NCBI RefSeq assembly: GCF_900112245.1
Contig: NZ_FOYX01000001.1
Span: 62,001-126,000, forward strand
Reading direction: 5' to 3'
Length of the DNA stretch: 64,000 nucleotides
Source: Maribacter stanieri
Lineage (GTDB): Bacteria; Bacteroidota; Bacteroidia; Flavobacteriales; Flavobacteriaceae
A program made the translations under genes and the position numbers. The notes under the pieces are model-generated. The model was given only the letters and a program-made list of their open reading frames with translations. It ran no database searches and had not been told where the DNA came from. This document shows positions 18,083 to 26,812 of the stretch, in pieces (within the stretch, counting starts at the first letter, position 1; each line of letters opens with the position of its first letter).

Positions 18083-19204
18083 ATGAGTGGAAAAAACATA
18101 CATTCTGAACCTTTTGATAGTGGAACAATAACGAAACTCGAAATATTTGAGGATTATGCTCAAGCTTGGATTCCAACATTTTTGCCACAAACTCACTTTA
18201 GCGAGATTCATATATTTGATTTCTTTTCTGGGCCAGGTTATGATTCAAATAAAATAGCTGGTAGCCCTATCCGTCTTTTAACAAAAATAAATGAGCATTT
18301 AGGTAATATATTAAGAACTAAAACTAAAATTGTTTTACACTTCAATGAATTAGAGCCTAACAGAAAAACACAAAAGAAGTTTGAATTATTAAAAAAGAAT
18401 TGTGAAGATTTCATTTCGCAAAATCCAAAATTTAAATATTTCCTTACTGTAAACTATTACAATGAAGATGCAAATCAATTGTTTTTCAAACTAATTCCAA
18501 TAATAAAAGAATATCCGTCACTGGTCTATTTAGACCAAAACGGTGTAAAATTCATTTCCCAAGAATATATTGATGAACTTGAAAGATTAAGTACAACTGA
18601 TTTTATCTATTTTGTATCATCTTCTTTTTTTAGAAGATATGGTATGACAGAAGAATTTAAAAAAGCTTTAGAAATAGATATTAAAGAGTTGGAAAGTGAG
18701 GAATACCGAAATATGCATCGTTTGGTCTATAATAAAATCAAATCAAGACTTCCAAAAAATTCAGAATTAAAATTATTTCCATTTTCAATCAAGAAAAAGA
18801 GAAATATTTATGGAATCATATTTGGAGCAAAGAATTATGCAGCAGTTGATAAATTTTTAGATATAGCTTGGAAAAGAAACAACTTAAACGGAGAGGCTGA
18901 TTTTGACATTGATGAAGATAACAGTAAAATTCAGCTCGATATGTTTGAGGGACAAAAATTGACAAAAGTTGAGAAATTTAAAAATGAATTAGAATCCAAA
19001 CTTTTGGAAAGAAAAACTGTTACAAATAAAGCAGTTTTAATGTATACTTATACAAATGGACATATTCCAAAACACGCTGTTGATTTATTGAAGCTAATGA
19101 AAAAACAAGGTAAATTGGAATATGAAGGGAAATCACCTTTCTTAAATTATGTTAATGTGTTTAGGAAAGATAATATTGTAACTTATAAAATAATCTCAAA
19201 TTAA
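18083..19204 (+). CDS. tcmP: Three-Cys-motif partner protein (TcmP-like)
   Basis: 373 aa. The N-terminal part has HIFDFFSGPGYDSNKIAGSPI, the FxGPG-GSP signature recalled for TcmP, with a Rossmann-like core and LVYLDQNGVKFISQEYI after it. The C-terminal 100 residues are lysine-rich and look like a winged-helix tail (AVLMYTYTNGHIPKHAVDLLKLMKKQGKLEY). It ends exactly where the three-Cys partner begins (TAA then ATG with no gap), as is usual for this pair. The biochemical function is not known to me. The local sequence is visibly more AT-rich than the neighbouring pca operon, which fits recent transfer. Confidence 0.8.
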   Translation: MSGKNIHSEPFDSGTITKLEIFEDYAQAWIPTFLPQTHFSEIHIFDFFSGPGYDSNKIAGSPIRLLTKINEHLGNILRTKTKIVLHFNELEPNRKTQKKFELLKKNCEDFISQNPKFKYFLTVNYYNEDANQLFFKLIPIIKEYPSLVYLDQNGVKFISQEYIDELERLSTTDFIYFVSSSFFRRYGMTEEFKKALEIDIKELESEEYRNMHRLVYNKIKSRLPKNSELKLFPFSIKKKRNIYGIIFGAKNYAAVDKFLDIAWKRNNLNGEADFDIDEDNSKIQLDMFEGQKLTKVEKFKNELESKLLERKTVTNKAVLMYTYTNGHIPKHAVDLLKLMKKQGKLEYEGKSPFLNYVNVFRKDNIVTYKIISN

Positions 19205-19930
19205 ATGGCGCAATCAAGCATAGAATGGACAGAAATGACTTGGAATCCTACAACAGGTTGTTCTAAGGTATCGCAAGGATGTAAATTTTGCTATGCAGAG
19301 ATTATGTCCAAACGCTTAAAAGCGATGGGTGTTGAAAAATACAATGACAATTTTAAAGTCAGAACTCACGATAAAGAATTGAAAGTTCCATACACTTGGA
19401 AAAAAGCTAAAGTAGTTTTTGTGAATTCAATGAGTGATTTATTTCACGAAGACATTCCTTTAGAGTTTATTAAAAAGGTTTTTAAAGTAATGAATGATAA
19501 TCCAAGACACGTCTTTCAAGTTCTGACAAAACGAGCCGAAAGACTTCTTGAGGTTCACAAGGAATTAAAATGGTCGCATAATATTTGGATGGGAGTTTCT
19601 GTCGAAGAACAAAAAGTTGAAAATAGAATTGACTTTTTAAGAAAGATAAATGCTAGAGTAAAGTTCCTATCACTCGAACCTTTAATTGGGCCTTTGCAAA
19701 ATCTGAATTTAAAACATATTGATTGGGTAATTGTTGGTGGCGAAAGTGGTCATACACCTCGACCGATGGATGCTGATTGGGTTATTGACATTCAAGAGCA
19801 ATGCGAAAAAGCAGACGTTGCATTTTTCTTTAAACAATGGGGCGGAAAAAATAAAAAGAAAAACGGTAGAGTTTTAAACGGTCGAACTTATGACGAAATG
19901 CCAGAATTGGAATTACAGCAAAGCGTGTAA
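19205..19930 (+). CDS. DUF5131 / phage Gp37-Gp68 family three-Cys-motif protein (radical-SAM-like)
   Basis: 241 aa. The three cysteines are C19, C26 and C29 (GCSKVSQGCKFCYAE), spaced x6 and x2, like an iron-sulfur site of radical-SAM-type enzymes. Other family features are FVNSMSDLFHEDIP, QVLTKRAERL, FLSLEPLIGP and WVIVGGESGHTPRPMD, ending with FFFKQWGG. Homologues occur in phages and mobile islands; the reaction is unknown to me. It follows TcmP with zero spacing, so the two are one unit. A structured intergenic sequence follows at 19931-20128. Confidence 0.85.
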   Translation: MAQSSIEWTEMTWNPTTGCSKVSQGCKFCYAEIMSKRLKAMGVEKYNDNFKVRTHDKELKVPYTWKKAKVVFVNSMSDLFHEDIPLEFIKKVFKVMNDNPRHVFQVLTKRAERLLEVHKELKWSHNIWMGVSVEEQKVENRIDFLRKINARVKFLSLEPLIGPLQNLNLKHIDWVIVGGESGHTPRPMDADWVIDIQEQCEKADVAFFFKQWGGKNKKKNGRVLNGRTYDEMPELELQQSV

Positions 19931-20128
19931 AAACACTACTGGCAACAATGTTTTTTAAAATAGCGCAAGTCATTGCTCAAACTAAGGTTTGGGTATTTTT
20001 CGGAAAGTCGCTAATTTTTTGAATTTGACAAATTTCCAAAAATAAAATTTAAAAATTCCGCTTATGTTTATCCGAAATTTATCGCTTATTTTCAGCGCTA
20101 CTTTTCATATTCAAGACCGTTATCTAAA
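19931..20128. repeat. Structured intergenic element after the TcmP/DUF5131 pair
   Basis: This 200-bp stretch has no ORF but has nested imperfect inverted repeats: TAGCGC near 19962 with GCGCTA near 20096, and AATTTTTTGAATTT near 20013 with AATTTAAAAATT near 20046. I recall very similar sequences (GTTTGGGTATTT, then AAGTCGCTAATTTTTTGAA) beside unrelated accessory genes in other Flavobacteriia, so I take it as a dispersed, cassette-associated repeat. Only one copy is seen in this window. Confidence 0.45.
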
Positions 20129-20447
20129 ACCAACCAAAAATCATCCCTTCCTAAACTCCCCAGGTGCTACGCCCACCCGCTTTTTAAACAACGGGCTAAA
20201 ATAGGCAGGGTATTTAAAATTTAAAAAGTAGGCTACTTCGGCTATGGAGTATGAAGTGTTTAATAGGTATTTTCTGGCCTCGTTCATGGTAAAATCTTGT
20301 ACCACTTTAAAGGCAGATTTTCCGGTTACGGTATGGCAAATACGGTTAAGGGGGGTTTTGGTAATACCCAGGGCATCGGCATATTTCTTTATGCTCAGCA
20401 GGTTCTGTGCATGTTGTCGTATCAATTCTTGAAATTGCTGATAATAC
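20129..20447. repeat. 319-bp imperfect direct repeat, copy A
   Basis: This segment matches 22008-22326 without gaps (constant offset 1879 bp) with scattered mismatches, roughly nine bases in ten identical by eye. It covers the C-terminal coding part of an AraC regulator plus 12 bp beyond its stop. Similarity stops abruptly at 20447. Confidence 0.85.
20141..20447 (-). pseudogene. Truncated AraC regulator (C-terminal fragment)
   Basis: The frame encodes only the DNA-binding domain of the regulator at 22020-22889; the whole cupin domain is missing. The ORF continues upstream to an ATG at 20536 but those 30 residues (FFKTNIIIRFCVL...) are unrelated to the parent. The helix-turn-helix has non-conservative changes compared with the intact copy: KTPLNRI for QTHLNRV, NFKYPAYFSPLF for NFNDPAYFSRLF. 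This suggests decay after duplication. If expressed it might still bind DNA and compete with the full-length regulator, which is speculation. Confidence 0.75.
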
Positions 20448-20604
20448 ATGATTTTCCATTGGCAAAATAAAGGCCTTCCTAATTCCAAAACCGGTAACAC
20501 GCAAAAGCGGATAATAATGTTGGTTTTAAAGAACAATATGTAATAAATTTCATTGCAGTTTGTAACATTTTCATCATAGCATACTCTTTAACAAAAGCAA
20601 AAAA

Positions 20605-21897
20605 ATGAAGAACATTTATACCATTCTTTTTACGGTTTTAGGGGTCATAGGATTTTCCCAAACCAAAAGTGATTACTTGCAAAAAAACCGATTTGATCTA
20701 ACAAAAACCGAGTTTGAATTTCCACAAAAAGATTTTCAGCTCATTGGCTTTGGAGCCTATCACGGTAGCCAAAAAACCGAAACCACAGAAATTGCACTCA
20801 TAGAATCCTTAACCAAAGATGATACCATAAAATACTATCTGCCAGAAACAGATTTCAGCATTGCCCACTACTTTAACCAGTATCTTAAAACCGGAGATAC
20901 CATTTTATTAAAAGAATTGGTAGTGCATTATGGAAATAGAATACCACAGGATAAAAGCATTGCTACCTATACTAAATGGAAAAAACTTAAAACTCTAAAT
21001 GATAATTTACCTGCAAAGAATAAACTTAAGGTTGTAGGTGTTGATCTTTTAGTAAGCTATAAATTTACCGCTAAGCATTTATTGGAATTGTTAGACCAGA
21101 AAATGCACACAAGGGCATCAGTACTGGCATTAGCTAAAATGACTGCAAACGATACTGTTAATTTTTTTCCATTTACGGCAACGTTTTCAAAGAAAGTTTT
21201 AGAAAATTTAGTTCAAGATTATGAAGACAACCGAAATGAATTTGAAAATAGTATTGCAGACAAATTTAGTTTTGAGCACATCATAAAAAACCTAAAAGAA
21301 ACCTTTGTAGACTTTGACAATTCTATGAAGAGAGAAAGGCTAATGTTTGAAAACTACGTAGCATTAAGCACCTACTACCAATTTGATAAAAAACCACAGT
21401 TTGCCCGATTTGGCTTTTTTCATATAGAAAAACAATGGGAAGGAAAAAACCCTTCTTTTTTTGTTCAATTAATTGAAAATGGAATTATTGGGAGAGATAG
21501 ACTACTATCGGTCATTGGTTATCTAACAGAAAGCAGGGTACTTTGGGGAAGGGTTTTAGACGATAATGGAAATTATAGAGAATATAACACGGAGGGGGGC
21601 TATGGAATTGGCGACTATGAAAAAGAGTATTTTCTTGGAATTGACAAACTAAAGGAAAGCAAAATCTCAGACATTACGCTATTTCGTTTAAACCAACCCC
21701 AAACACCGTATGCTGACGGAATTCCAGATTTAATGGAAATCGTTATGACGGATGAGAAATCAAATGGAGACTTAGTTAAAGGAAAATCCACGACCGAATA
21801 TTTAGACTATGCTGTTTTGATTTCTAATTCAAAAGCAAGTGTTCCAATTGAAGAAATGGATAAAAAAGCGTTACCTAACAATGTAAATTATAAGTAA
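20605..21897 (+). CDS. Secreted erythromycin esterase-like protein
   Basis: 430 aa with a signal peptide (KNIYTILFTVLGVIGFSQ, about residues 1-19). The first domain begins FQLIGFGAYHGSQKTETTEIALIESL, which resembles the GExTHG start of the erythromycin esterase/EreA-like fold, and a later FDNSMKRERLMFENYVAL and FARFGFFHIEK also fit. The Glu expected three residues before the first His is Ala here, so esterase activity is doubtful. It lies between the two copies of a 319-bp direct repeat and so seems to have arrived or been shuffled with that duplication. Substrate unknown. Confidence 0.55.
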   Translation: MKNIYTILFTVLGVIGFSQTKSDYLQKNRFDLTKTEFEFPQKDFQLIGFGAYHGSQKTETTEIALIESLTKDDTIKYYLPETDFSIAHYFNQYLKTGDTILLKELVVHYGNRIPQDKSIATYTKWKKLKTLNDNLPAKNKLKVVGVDLLVSYKFTAKHLLELLDQKMHTRASVLALAKMTANDTVNFFPFTATFSKKVLENLVQDYEDNRNEFENSIADKFSFEHIIKNLKETFVDFDNSMKRERLMFENYVALSTYYQFDKKPQFARFGFFHIEKQWEGKNPSFFVQLIENGIIGRDRLLSVIGYLTESRVLWGRVLDDNGNYREYNTEGGYGIGDYEKEYFLGIDKLKESKISDITLFRLNQPQTPYADGIPDLMEIVMTDEKSNGDLVKGKSTTEYLDYAVLISNSKASVPIEEMDKKALPNNVNYK

Positions 21898-22007
21898 GCT
21901 TAACGAAAAAACATAGAGGTATTCCACGTGTCAAACTTTGTACTTAGCTTAAAATTTAGAGCTTGTTAACGTCTACTTTGTATACGGGAAAACGTATAAT
22001 AACAACC

Positions 22008-22326
22008 ACCAACCAAAAATCATCCCTTCCTAAACTCCCCAGGTGCTACGCCCACCCGTTTTTTGAACAAGCGGCTAAAATAGGCAGGGTCGTTAAAATT
22101 TAAGAAGTAGGCTACTTCGGCAATGGAGTATGAGGTATTGAGCAGGTATTTTTTGGCCTCGTTCATGGTAAAATCTTGTACCACTTTAAGGGCAGATTTT
22201 CCGGTTACGGTATGGCAAACACGGTTAAGGTGGGTTTGGGTTATGCCTAGGGCATCGGCAAATTTCTTTATGCTCAACAGGTTCTGTGCATGTTGTCGTA
22301 TCAATTCTTGAAATTGCTGATAATAC
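22008..22326. repeat. 319-bp imperfect direct repeat, copy B
   Basis: Partner of 20129-20447, same orientation. This copy is part of the intact AraC gene and is therefore the likely parent. Confidence 0.85.
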
Positions 22327-22889
22327 GCCAAGTTTTTATTGTTGGAAAGTAGGGCATCTGCCGTATTTCTGAATTTTTCACGAAAAAGCGCTAGGTATAC
22401 CAATTCAAAATACCTTCTTAAAGCTAAAAGTTTTTCTGGAGCATCATCAAAGATTTCGTTTTGTATTTTGTCTTTAAGGTACCGCACATCAGAAAAGGTA
22501 TTGGTGTTCTCTAAAAAGGAAAAACAGTTCAATTGGTTGCTCTGCTTTTTAATACCGGCTTTATCCTGTAAAAGTGTGTCATAAAAAGATACGGAGAGGG
22601 TAATGACCTCCCCAACAATAGAAGGCTCAAAATGAAACCCATGTAATACGTTGGCAGGTACCGTAACCACGCAGGGTGCAGCAAGTTCAATACGGTTACC
22701 TTCAGAAAGTAAAACACCGGTACCTACTTCTACAACAAACAATTGTACCAAATCTGTATGAATATGCTCGGCAATCTCCCATTCATAAATTTTACTGCGA
22801 TCCTCTAAGGGTTCAATATGTATAAAGTCGGTCACCAAAGGCTGTTGATGCTCGCCGTACAATCCCTTATAACGTAGTAAATCGTTCAT
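22020..22889 (-). CDS. AraC-family regulator of the pca/pob operon (PobR-like)
   Basis: 289 aa. N-terminal cupin sensor domain (AEHIHTDLVQLFVVEVGTGVLLSEG, then VVTVPANVLHGFHF), C-terminal double helix-turn-helix (residues about 190-289, ending FKKRVGVAPGEFRKG). The gene is divergent from pcaH, with about 200 bp between the starts, the usual layout for an activator of an aromatic operon, and the domain order is that of PobR-type 4-hydroxybenzoate sensors. The ligand is inferred from pobA and pcaHG in the operon. The 3' part is duplicated at 20141-20447. Confidence 0.85.
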   Translation of the reverse strand: MNDLLRYKGLYGEHQQPLVTDFIHIEPLEDRSKIYEWEIAEHIHTDLVQLFVVEVGTGVLLSEGNRIELAAPCVVTVPANVLHGFHFEPSIVGEVITLSVSFYDTLLQDKAGIKKQSNQLNCFSFLENTNTFSDVRYLKDKIQNEIFDDAPEKLLALRRYFELVYLALFREKFRNTADALLSNNKNLAYYQQFQELIRQHAQNLLSIKKFADALGITQTHLNRVCHTVTGKSALKVVQDFTMNEAKKYLLNTSYSIAEVAYFLNFNDPAYFSRLFKKRVGVAPGEFRKG

Positions 22890-23058
22890 TATGTTTATTT
22901 ATAACTGATGTTATTATGTTTTAAATATAGTATAAAGTAATGTATTACAGTATTTTAATGAAATATATTGTCTTATTTAAACATTTTAAGGTATTGATAA
23001 TGTTTATTTTGTCCTACTATTATTCAAAATTGTCCTAAGGATTAAAAATTACTTGTAT

Positions 23059-23066
23059 TAGCTTTG
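23059..23066 (+). promoter_or_regulatory. Putative -7 box of the pca operon
   Basis: TAGCTTTG fits the Bacteroidetes TAnnTTTG box and lies 27 nt before the pcaH ATG. The nearest upstream TTG is 26 bp away, more than the usual 19, so activation by the divergent AraC protein would be expected. Confidence 0.4.
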
Positions 23067-23092
23067 GAAGACAGTAGTTTAATACATTGAAC

Positions 23093-23800
23093 ATGAGCAT
23101 TACAACGGAATCCAAATTTGATATCGAAGTACAACCGCCCTATTTAGATGAAGCCTATAAATCGACTATTTTAAGAGCGCCATTGCAACCCTTGGTCGTG
23201 CCTAAAAAGAAAGACATTACCTTATCAGGTCCGCTTTTTAAAGATTTTAAATTAGGGGCTTTAGACCATGATCTTACCAAGAATTCTATAAAAGATGGAG
23301 AACCTATTGGCGAGCGTATTGTGGTGCATGGCAAAGTCACCAATGAATATGGGCACCCTTTACCACATACGTTAATTGAGTTGTGGCAGGCAAATTCTGC
23401 TGGGCGCTATGTACATAAGGTAGATCAACATGACGCACCCTTGGACCCTAATTTTTTAGGTACGGGACGTTGTATGACAGATGCACATGGCTATTATAAA
23501 TTCTACACCATAAAACCGGGTGCTTACCCTTGGGGAAACCACCCCAATGCATGGCGGCCAAATCATATACATTTTTCGTTGTTCGGGGGCGATATTGCCA
23601 GTAGGTTGATTACCCAAATGTACTTTCCTGGCGATCCGCTCTTTGAGCATGACCCTATTTTTAAGGCTGTCCCCCCAAAAGGCAGGGAATTGTTGGTGTC
23701 AGCTTTTGACCTATCGGTTACCGAGGCCAATTTTGCACTGGGCTATCGGTTCGATATTGTTTTACGTGGAAAAAATGCAACCCCATTTGAAAATTTGTAA
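23093..23800 (+). CDS. pcaH: Protocatechuate 3,4-dioxygenase beta subunit
   Basis: 235 aa from ATG 23093; an in-frame TTG at 23087 is less likely. The four Fe(III) ligands of intradiol enzymes are Y106, Y145, H158 and H160 (GRYVHK, GAYPWGNH, RPNHIHFS), within two positions of the Pseudomonas numbering. With PcaG it opens protocatechuate between the hydroxyls to 3-carboxy-cis,cis-muconate. First gene of a seven-gene operon with spacings of 4 to 13 nt. Its sequence is intact; the N-terminal 40 residues before the core are usual for beta subunits. Confidence 0.93.
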   Translation: MSITTESKFDIEVQPPYLDEAYKSTILRAPLQPLVVPKKKDITLSGPLFKDFKLGALDHDLTKNSIKDGEPIGERIVVHGKVTNEYGHPLPHTLIELWQANSAGRYVHKVDQHDAPLDPNFLGTGRCMTDAHGYYKFYTIKPGAYPWGNHPNAWRPNHIHFSLFGGDIASRLITQMYFPGDPLFEHDPIFKAVPPKGRELLVSAFDLSVTEANFALGYRFDIVLRGKNATPFENL

Positions 23801-23806
23801 ACAAGT

Positions 23807-24349
23807 ATGAAGACATCAGCAGTTAAAAAACAGACTCCTTCACAAACTATAGGGCCTTATTTTGCCTACGGGTTAACGCCACAACAGTATGGCTATGATT
23901 TTGATAGTTGGGTAGACCATGATATGGTTAAAGGGTTAAATAATGTGGAAACCATTACCATAACGGGTACCGTTTACGATGGTAATGCACAGCCCGTAGA
24001 TGATGCCATGATAGAACTTTGGCAGGATGATGGAGTGCATAAATTGTTTGGACGCTACGGCTCGGGTACGGATGAGGGAAATACATTTACCTTTAAAACA
24101 ATAAAACCAAAATCGGTTAATGGTCAGGCACCATTTATTCATGTAATACTATTTATGCGTGGTCAATTATTGCATTCATATACACGTATTTATTTTGCCG
24201 ATGAACAGCAGCTTAATGAAACTGATGCTAATTTAAATGCTGTTGATACCGATAGAAAGCACACGTTGGTCGCGGAGAAGAAAGGCGATTCTTATGTATT
24301 CAATATTTACATGCAGGGGCGCAATGAAACCGTTTTTTTTGAAATTTAA
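23807..24349 (+). CDS. pcaG: Protocatechuate 3,4-dioxygenase alpha subunit
   Basis: 180 aa. Same fold as PcaH but without the iron ligands, as expected for alpha. It starts KQTPSQTIGPYFAYGL, the typical alpha N-terminus, and has VDDAMIELWQDDG and FIHVILFMRG where PcaH has its ligand region. It forms the heteromeric enzyme with PcaH and completes the substrate pocket. Six nt separate it from pcaH and 13 nt from pcaB. Confidence 0.92.
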   Translation: MKTSAVKKQTPSQTIGPYFAYGLTPQQYGYDFDSWVDHDMVKGLNNVETITITGTVYDGNAQPVDDAMIELWQDDGVHKLFGRYGSGTDEGNTFTFKTIKPKSVNGQAPFIHVILFMRGQLLHSYTRIYFADEQQLNETDANLNAVDTDRKHTLVAEKKGDSYVFNIYMQGRNETVFFEI

Positions 24350-24362
24350 TACATAGCAGTAC

Positions 24363-25673
24363 ATGTCGCTCTACACTGAGACTTTTTACGCCAATGAACT
24401 CACTGAACTTTTTTCCGATCGCGAGTCCGTCACCAAACTTTTAAACGTAGAAGCTGCCTTGGCACAGGCACAAGCTGAGGTAGGGTTGATCCCAACAACG
24501 GCATCAAAAATAATATCAGAATGTTGTGCGGTAGATGCTATTGACATTAATGCTTTAAAATCTGATATTGTTTTAGGGGGTAATGTTGCCATTCCTTTAG
24601 TAAAGCAATTAACAAAGGCCATTAAAAACCGTGATTTTGAAGCTTCTAAATATGTGCATTTAGGAGCTACCAGTCAAGATATAATAGACACTGCAACAAT
24701 ACTAACGATTAAGGAATACGTTGTTTGGTTAGAGGGCAAATTAGAAGTTTTACAGCATGCATTGGTACAACTCACAAAAGACCATATGCACACGATTATG
24801 ATGGGTAGAACCTTGTTGCAGCAAGCAAAACCCATGACGTTCGGTCTAAAATCTGCCGGATGGCTAGAAGGTATTTCGCGCACTAGAACAAGATTGAACG
24901 AACTAAAAAGTCGTTTGTTTTGCATTCAGTTAGGTGGCGCCGTAGGTACTGGTAATGCCAATATCACAACCGAGGTTCAAATGGCCTTCGCTAAAAACCT
25001 AGACTTGAATGCATCTTTTCCATGGCAGTCACAGCGAGATTCCTTAGCAGAATTTGCTTCTGTTTTAGGAGTTCTGTCAGGGTCTTTGGGTAAAATAGCA
25101 AAGGATATTTCCTTACTCATGCAAACAGAAGTTGGGGAGGTTTTTGAAGGTGCCGAAGAAGGCAAAGGTGGTTCCAGTACCATGCCACATAAACGCAATC
25201 CTGTTGGATGCACGCTTATTTTGAGCAACGCCACCCGCACACCCGGTTTAGTGGCTACAATGCTTACCGCTATGCCCCAAGAACATGAACGTTCTGCTGG
25301 ATTATGGCATGCGGAATGGGAAACATTAACGCAACTCATGAATTTAACCGGTGGTTCTTTAGAAAAGTCCGTCGATTTAATAACGAATCTAGAAGTTAAT
25401 AAAGACCGGATGCTCCAGAATATAGAGCTTACGAACGGACTCATTTATGCCGAAAAGGTGTCATTGTATCTGTCCAAATCCTTAGGAAAAATGCAAGCCC
25501 ACGATTCGGTAAAAAAGGCGTGTACCTTGGCTTTGCAACAACAAAAGCATTTAAAAGAGGTAGTGCAAGAAATGCACCCACAAATAGAATCTATAGAAGA
25601 TTTGTTCAAACCTGATAATGCCATAGGCAATAGTGTGGTCTGGACAGAAAATATATTAAAAAAGTATTCATAA
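24363..25673 (+). CDS. pcaB: 3-carboxy-cis,cis-muconate cycloisomerase
   Basis: 436 aa, member of the fumarase/aspartase superfamily. The superfamily signature GSSTMPHKRNP is at about residues 268-279, and the helix with HLGATSQDIIDTA (about 96-108) provides the other active-site part. It converts 3-carboxymuconate to 4-carboxymuconolactone, the second step after ring cleavage. The C-terminal region (AQAHDSVKKAC-type) is like bacterial PcaB. Located between pcaG and the pcaD-pcaC fusion with 4 nt to the next start. Confidence 0.92.
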   Translation: MSLYTETFYANELTELFSDRESVTKLLNVEAALAQAQAEVGLIPTTASKIISECCAVDAIDINALKSDIVLGGNVAIPLVKQLTKAIKNRDFEASKYVHLGATSQDIIDTATILTIKEYVVWLEGKLEVLQHALVQLTKDHMHTIMMGRTLLQQAKPMTFGLKSAGWLEGISRTRTRLNELKSRLFCIQLGGAVGTGNANITTEVQMAFAKNLDLNASFPWQSQRDSLAEFASVLGVLSGSLGKIAKDISLLMQTEVGEVFEGAEEGKGGSSTMPHKRNPVGCTLILSNATRTPGLVATMLTAMPQEHERSAGLWHAEWETLTQLMNLTGGSLEKSVDLITNLEVNKDRMLQNIELTNGLIYAEKVSLYLSKSLGKMQAHDSVKKACTLALQQQKHLKEVVQEMHPQIESIEDLFKPDNAIGNSVVWTENILKKYS

Positions 25674-25677
25674 GGTT

Positions 25678-26808
25678 ATGAAAACAAACTATAAATTACA
25701 GGGAACACCCAACAGTCCCGTACTGATGTTCTCTAATTCCCTAGGGGCAGATTTAACCATGTGGGATGAATTGGTGCCGTATTTACTACCTTATTTTAGG
25801 GTTTTACAATATGATACAAGGGGGCATGGGAAAAGCGAACTTACGGACGGACCCTACACTATAGAACAATTGGGCCACGATGTAATTGACCTTTTGGATA
25901 CATTAAAAATAGATAAAGTGTATTTCTGCGGCTTGTCCATGGGCGGGTTGATCGGTCAGTACTTGGGAATCAACCATCCAAACCGTTTACACAAACTCAT
26001 TATCAGTAATACAGATGCTAAGATTGGTACTGTAGAACGATGGAACGACCGTATTGAAACCATCAATGAACAAGGCATGCAAGCTATCGTAGATGCCACA
26101 ATGGAAAAATGGTTTACCGAAAGCTATCACCAAACGCATACATCCCGCTTAGCGGAAATGAAAAAAATATTCTTGGCGAACAGCCCAGAAGGATATACCG
26201 CCTGTTGTGCTGCAATTGGCAATGCCGATTTTAGGGCGGATATTAAACAAATTCAGCTAGAGACTTTAATCATTACAGGTGATGAAGATGCCGTTACTAA
26301 TGTGACCCAAGCCGAAATCATGCAAAAAGAAATAGCAGGTGCTGAGCTAAAAGTGTTTCATGCCAGGCATTTGCCAAGCACCGAATTACCATCATATTAC
26401 GCTGAAACGCTTATCAATTTTATAGTCGGCGAAGATACTTTTGATAGAGGTATGCATGTACGTAGAACGGTTTTAGGTGATGCCCACGTGGATAGGGCCA
26501 ACGGAAACAAGAATGAATTCAACACCGATTTTCAAGAATTTATTTCGCACTATGCATGGGGAGAAATTTGGACCCGACCAGGTTTGCCCAAACACAGTAG
26601 AAGCCTTATAACCCTTGCCATGTTGATACCGCTCAATAAGAAAGCGGAGTTTAAAATGCATGTAAAAGCGGCATTCAACAATGGTGTAACCAAAGATGAA
26701 ATAAAAGAAGTGATTCTACAATCAGGAATTTATTGTGGTTTACCCGCAGCCAACGATGCCATGCATTCGGCAGAAGAAGTATTTACAGATTTAGGAATAG
26801 AATACTAA
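25678..26808 (+). CDS. pcaL: Fused 3-oxoadipate enol-lactone hydrolase / 4-carboxymuconolactone decarboxylase
   Basis: 376 aa with two domains. Residues 1-250 are an alpha/beta-hydrolase with nucleophile S87 (CGLSMGG), the PcaD part. Residues about 255-376 are a carboxymuconolactone decarboxylase domain (RRTVLGDAHVDRA, then HYAWGEIWTRPGL, and GIYCGLPAANDAMH), the PcaC part. The one protein does decarboxylation of 4-carboxymuconolactone and hydrolysis of the enol-lactone to 3-oxoadipate. Domain order (hydrolase first) is that of known PcaL fusions. Four nt separate it from pobA. Confidence 0.92.
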   Translation: MKTNYKLQGTPNSPVLMFSNSLGADLTMWDELVPYLLPYFRVLQYDTRGHGKSELTDGPYTIEQLGHDVIDLLDTLKIDKVYFCGLSMGGLIGQYLGINHPNRLHKLIISNTDAKIGTVERWNDRIETINEQGMQAIVDATMEKWFTESYHQTHTSRLAEMKKIFLANSPEGYTACCAAIGNADFRADIKQIQLETLIITGDEDAVTNVTQAEIMQKEIAGAELKVFHARHLPSTELPSYYAETLINFIVGEDTFDRGMHVRRTVLGDAHVDRANGNKNEFNTDFQEFISHYAWGEIWTRPGLPKHSRSLITLAMLIPLNKKAEFKMHVKAAFNNGVTKDEIKEVILQSGIYCGLPAANDAMHSAEEVFTDLGIEY

Positions 26809-26812
26809 CCGG

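Noticed and set aside
24977-25444. 155-codon minus-strand frame inside pcaB
   Set aside because: It is the antisense shadow of a well-conserved enzyme; Ser/Cys-rich composition is typical of such shadows.
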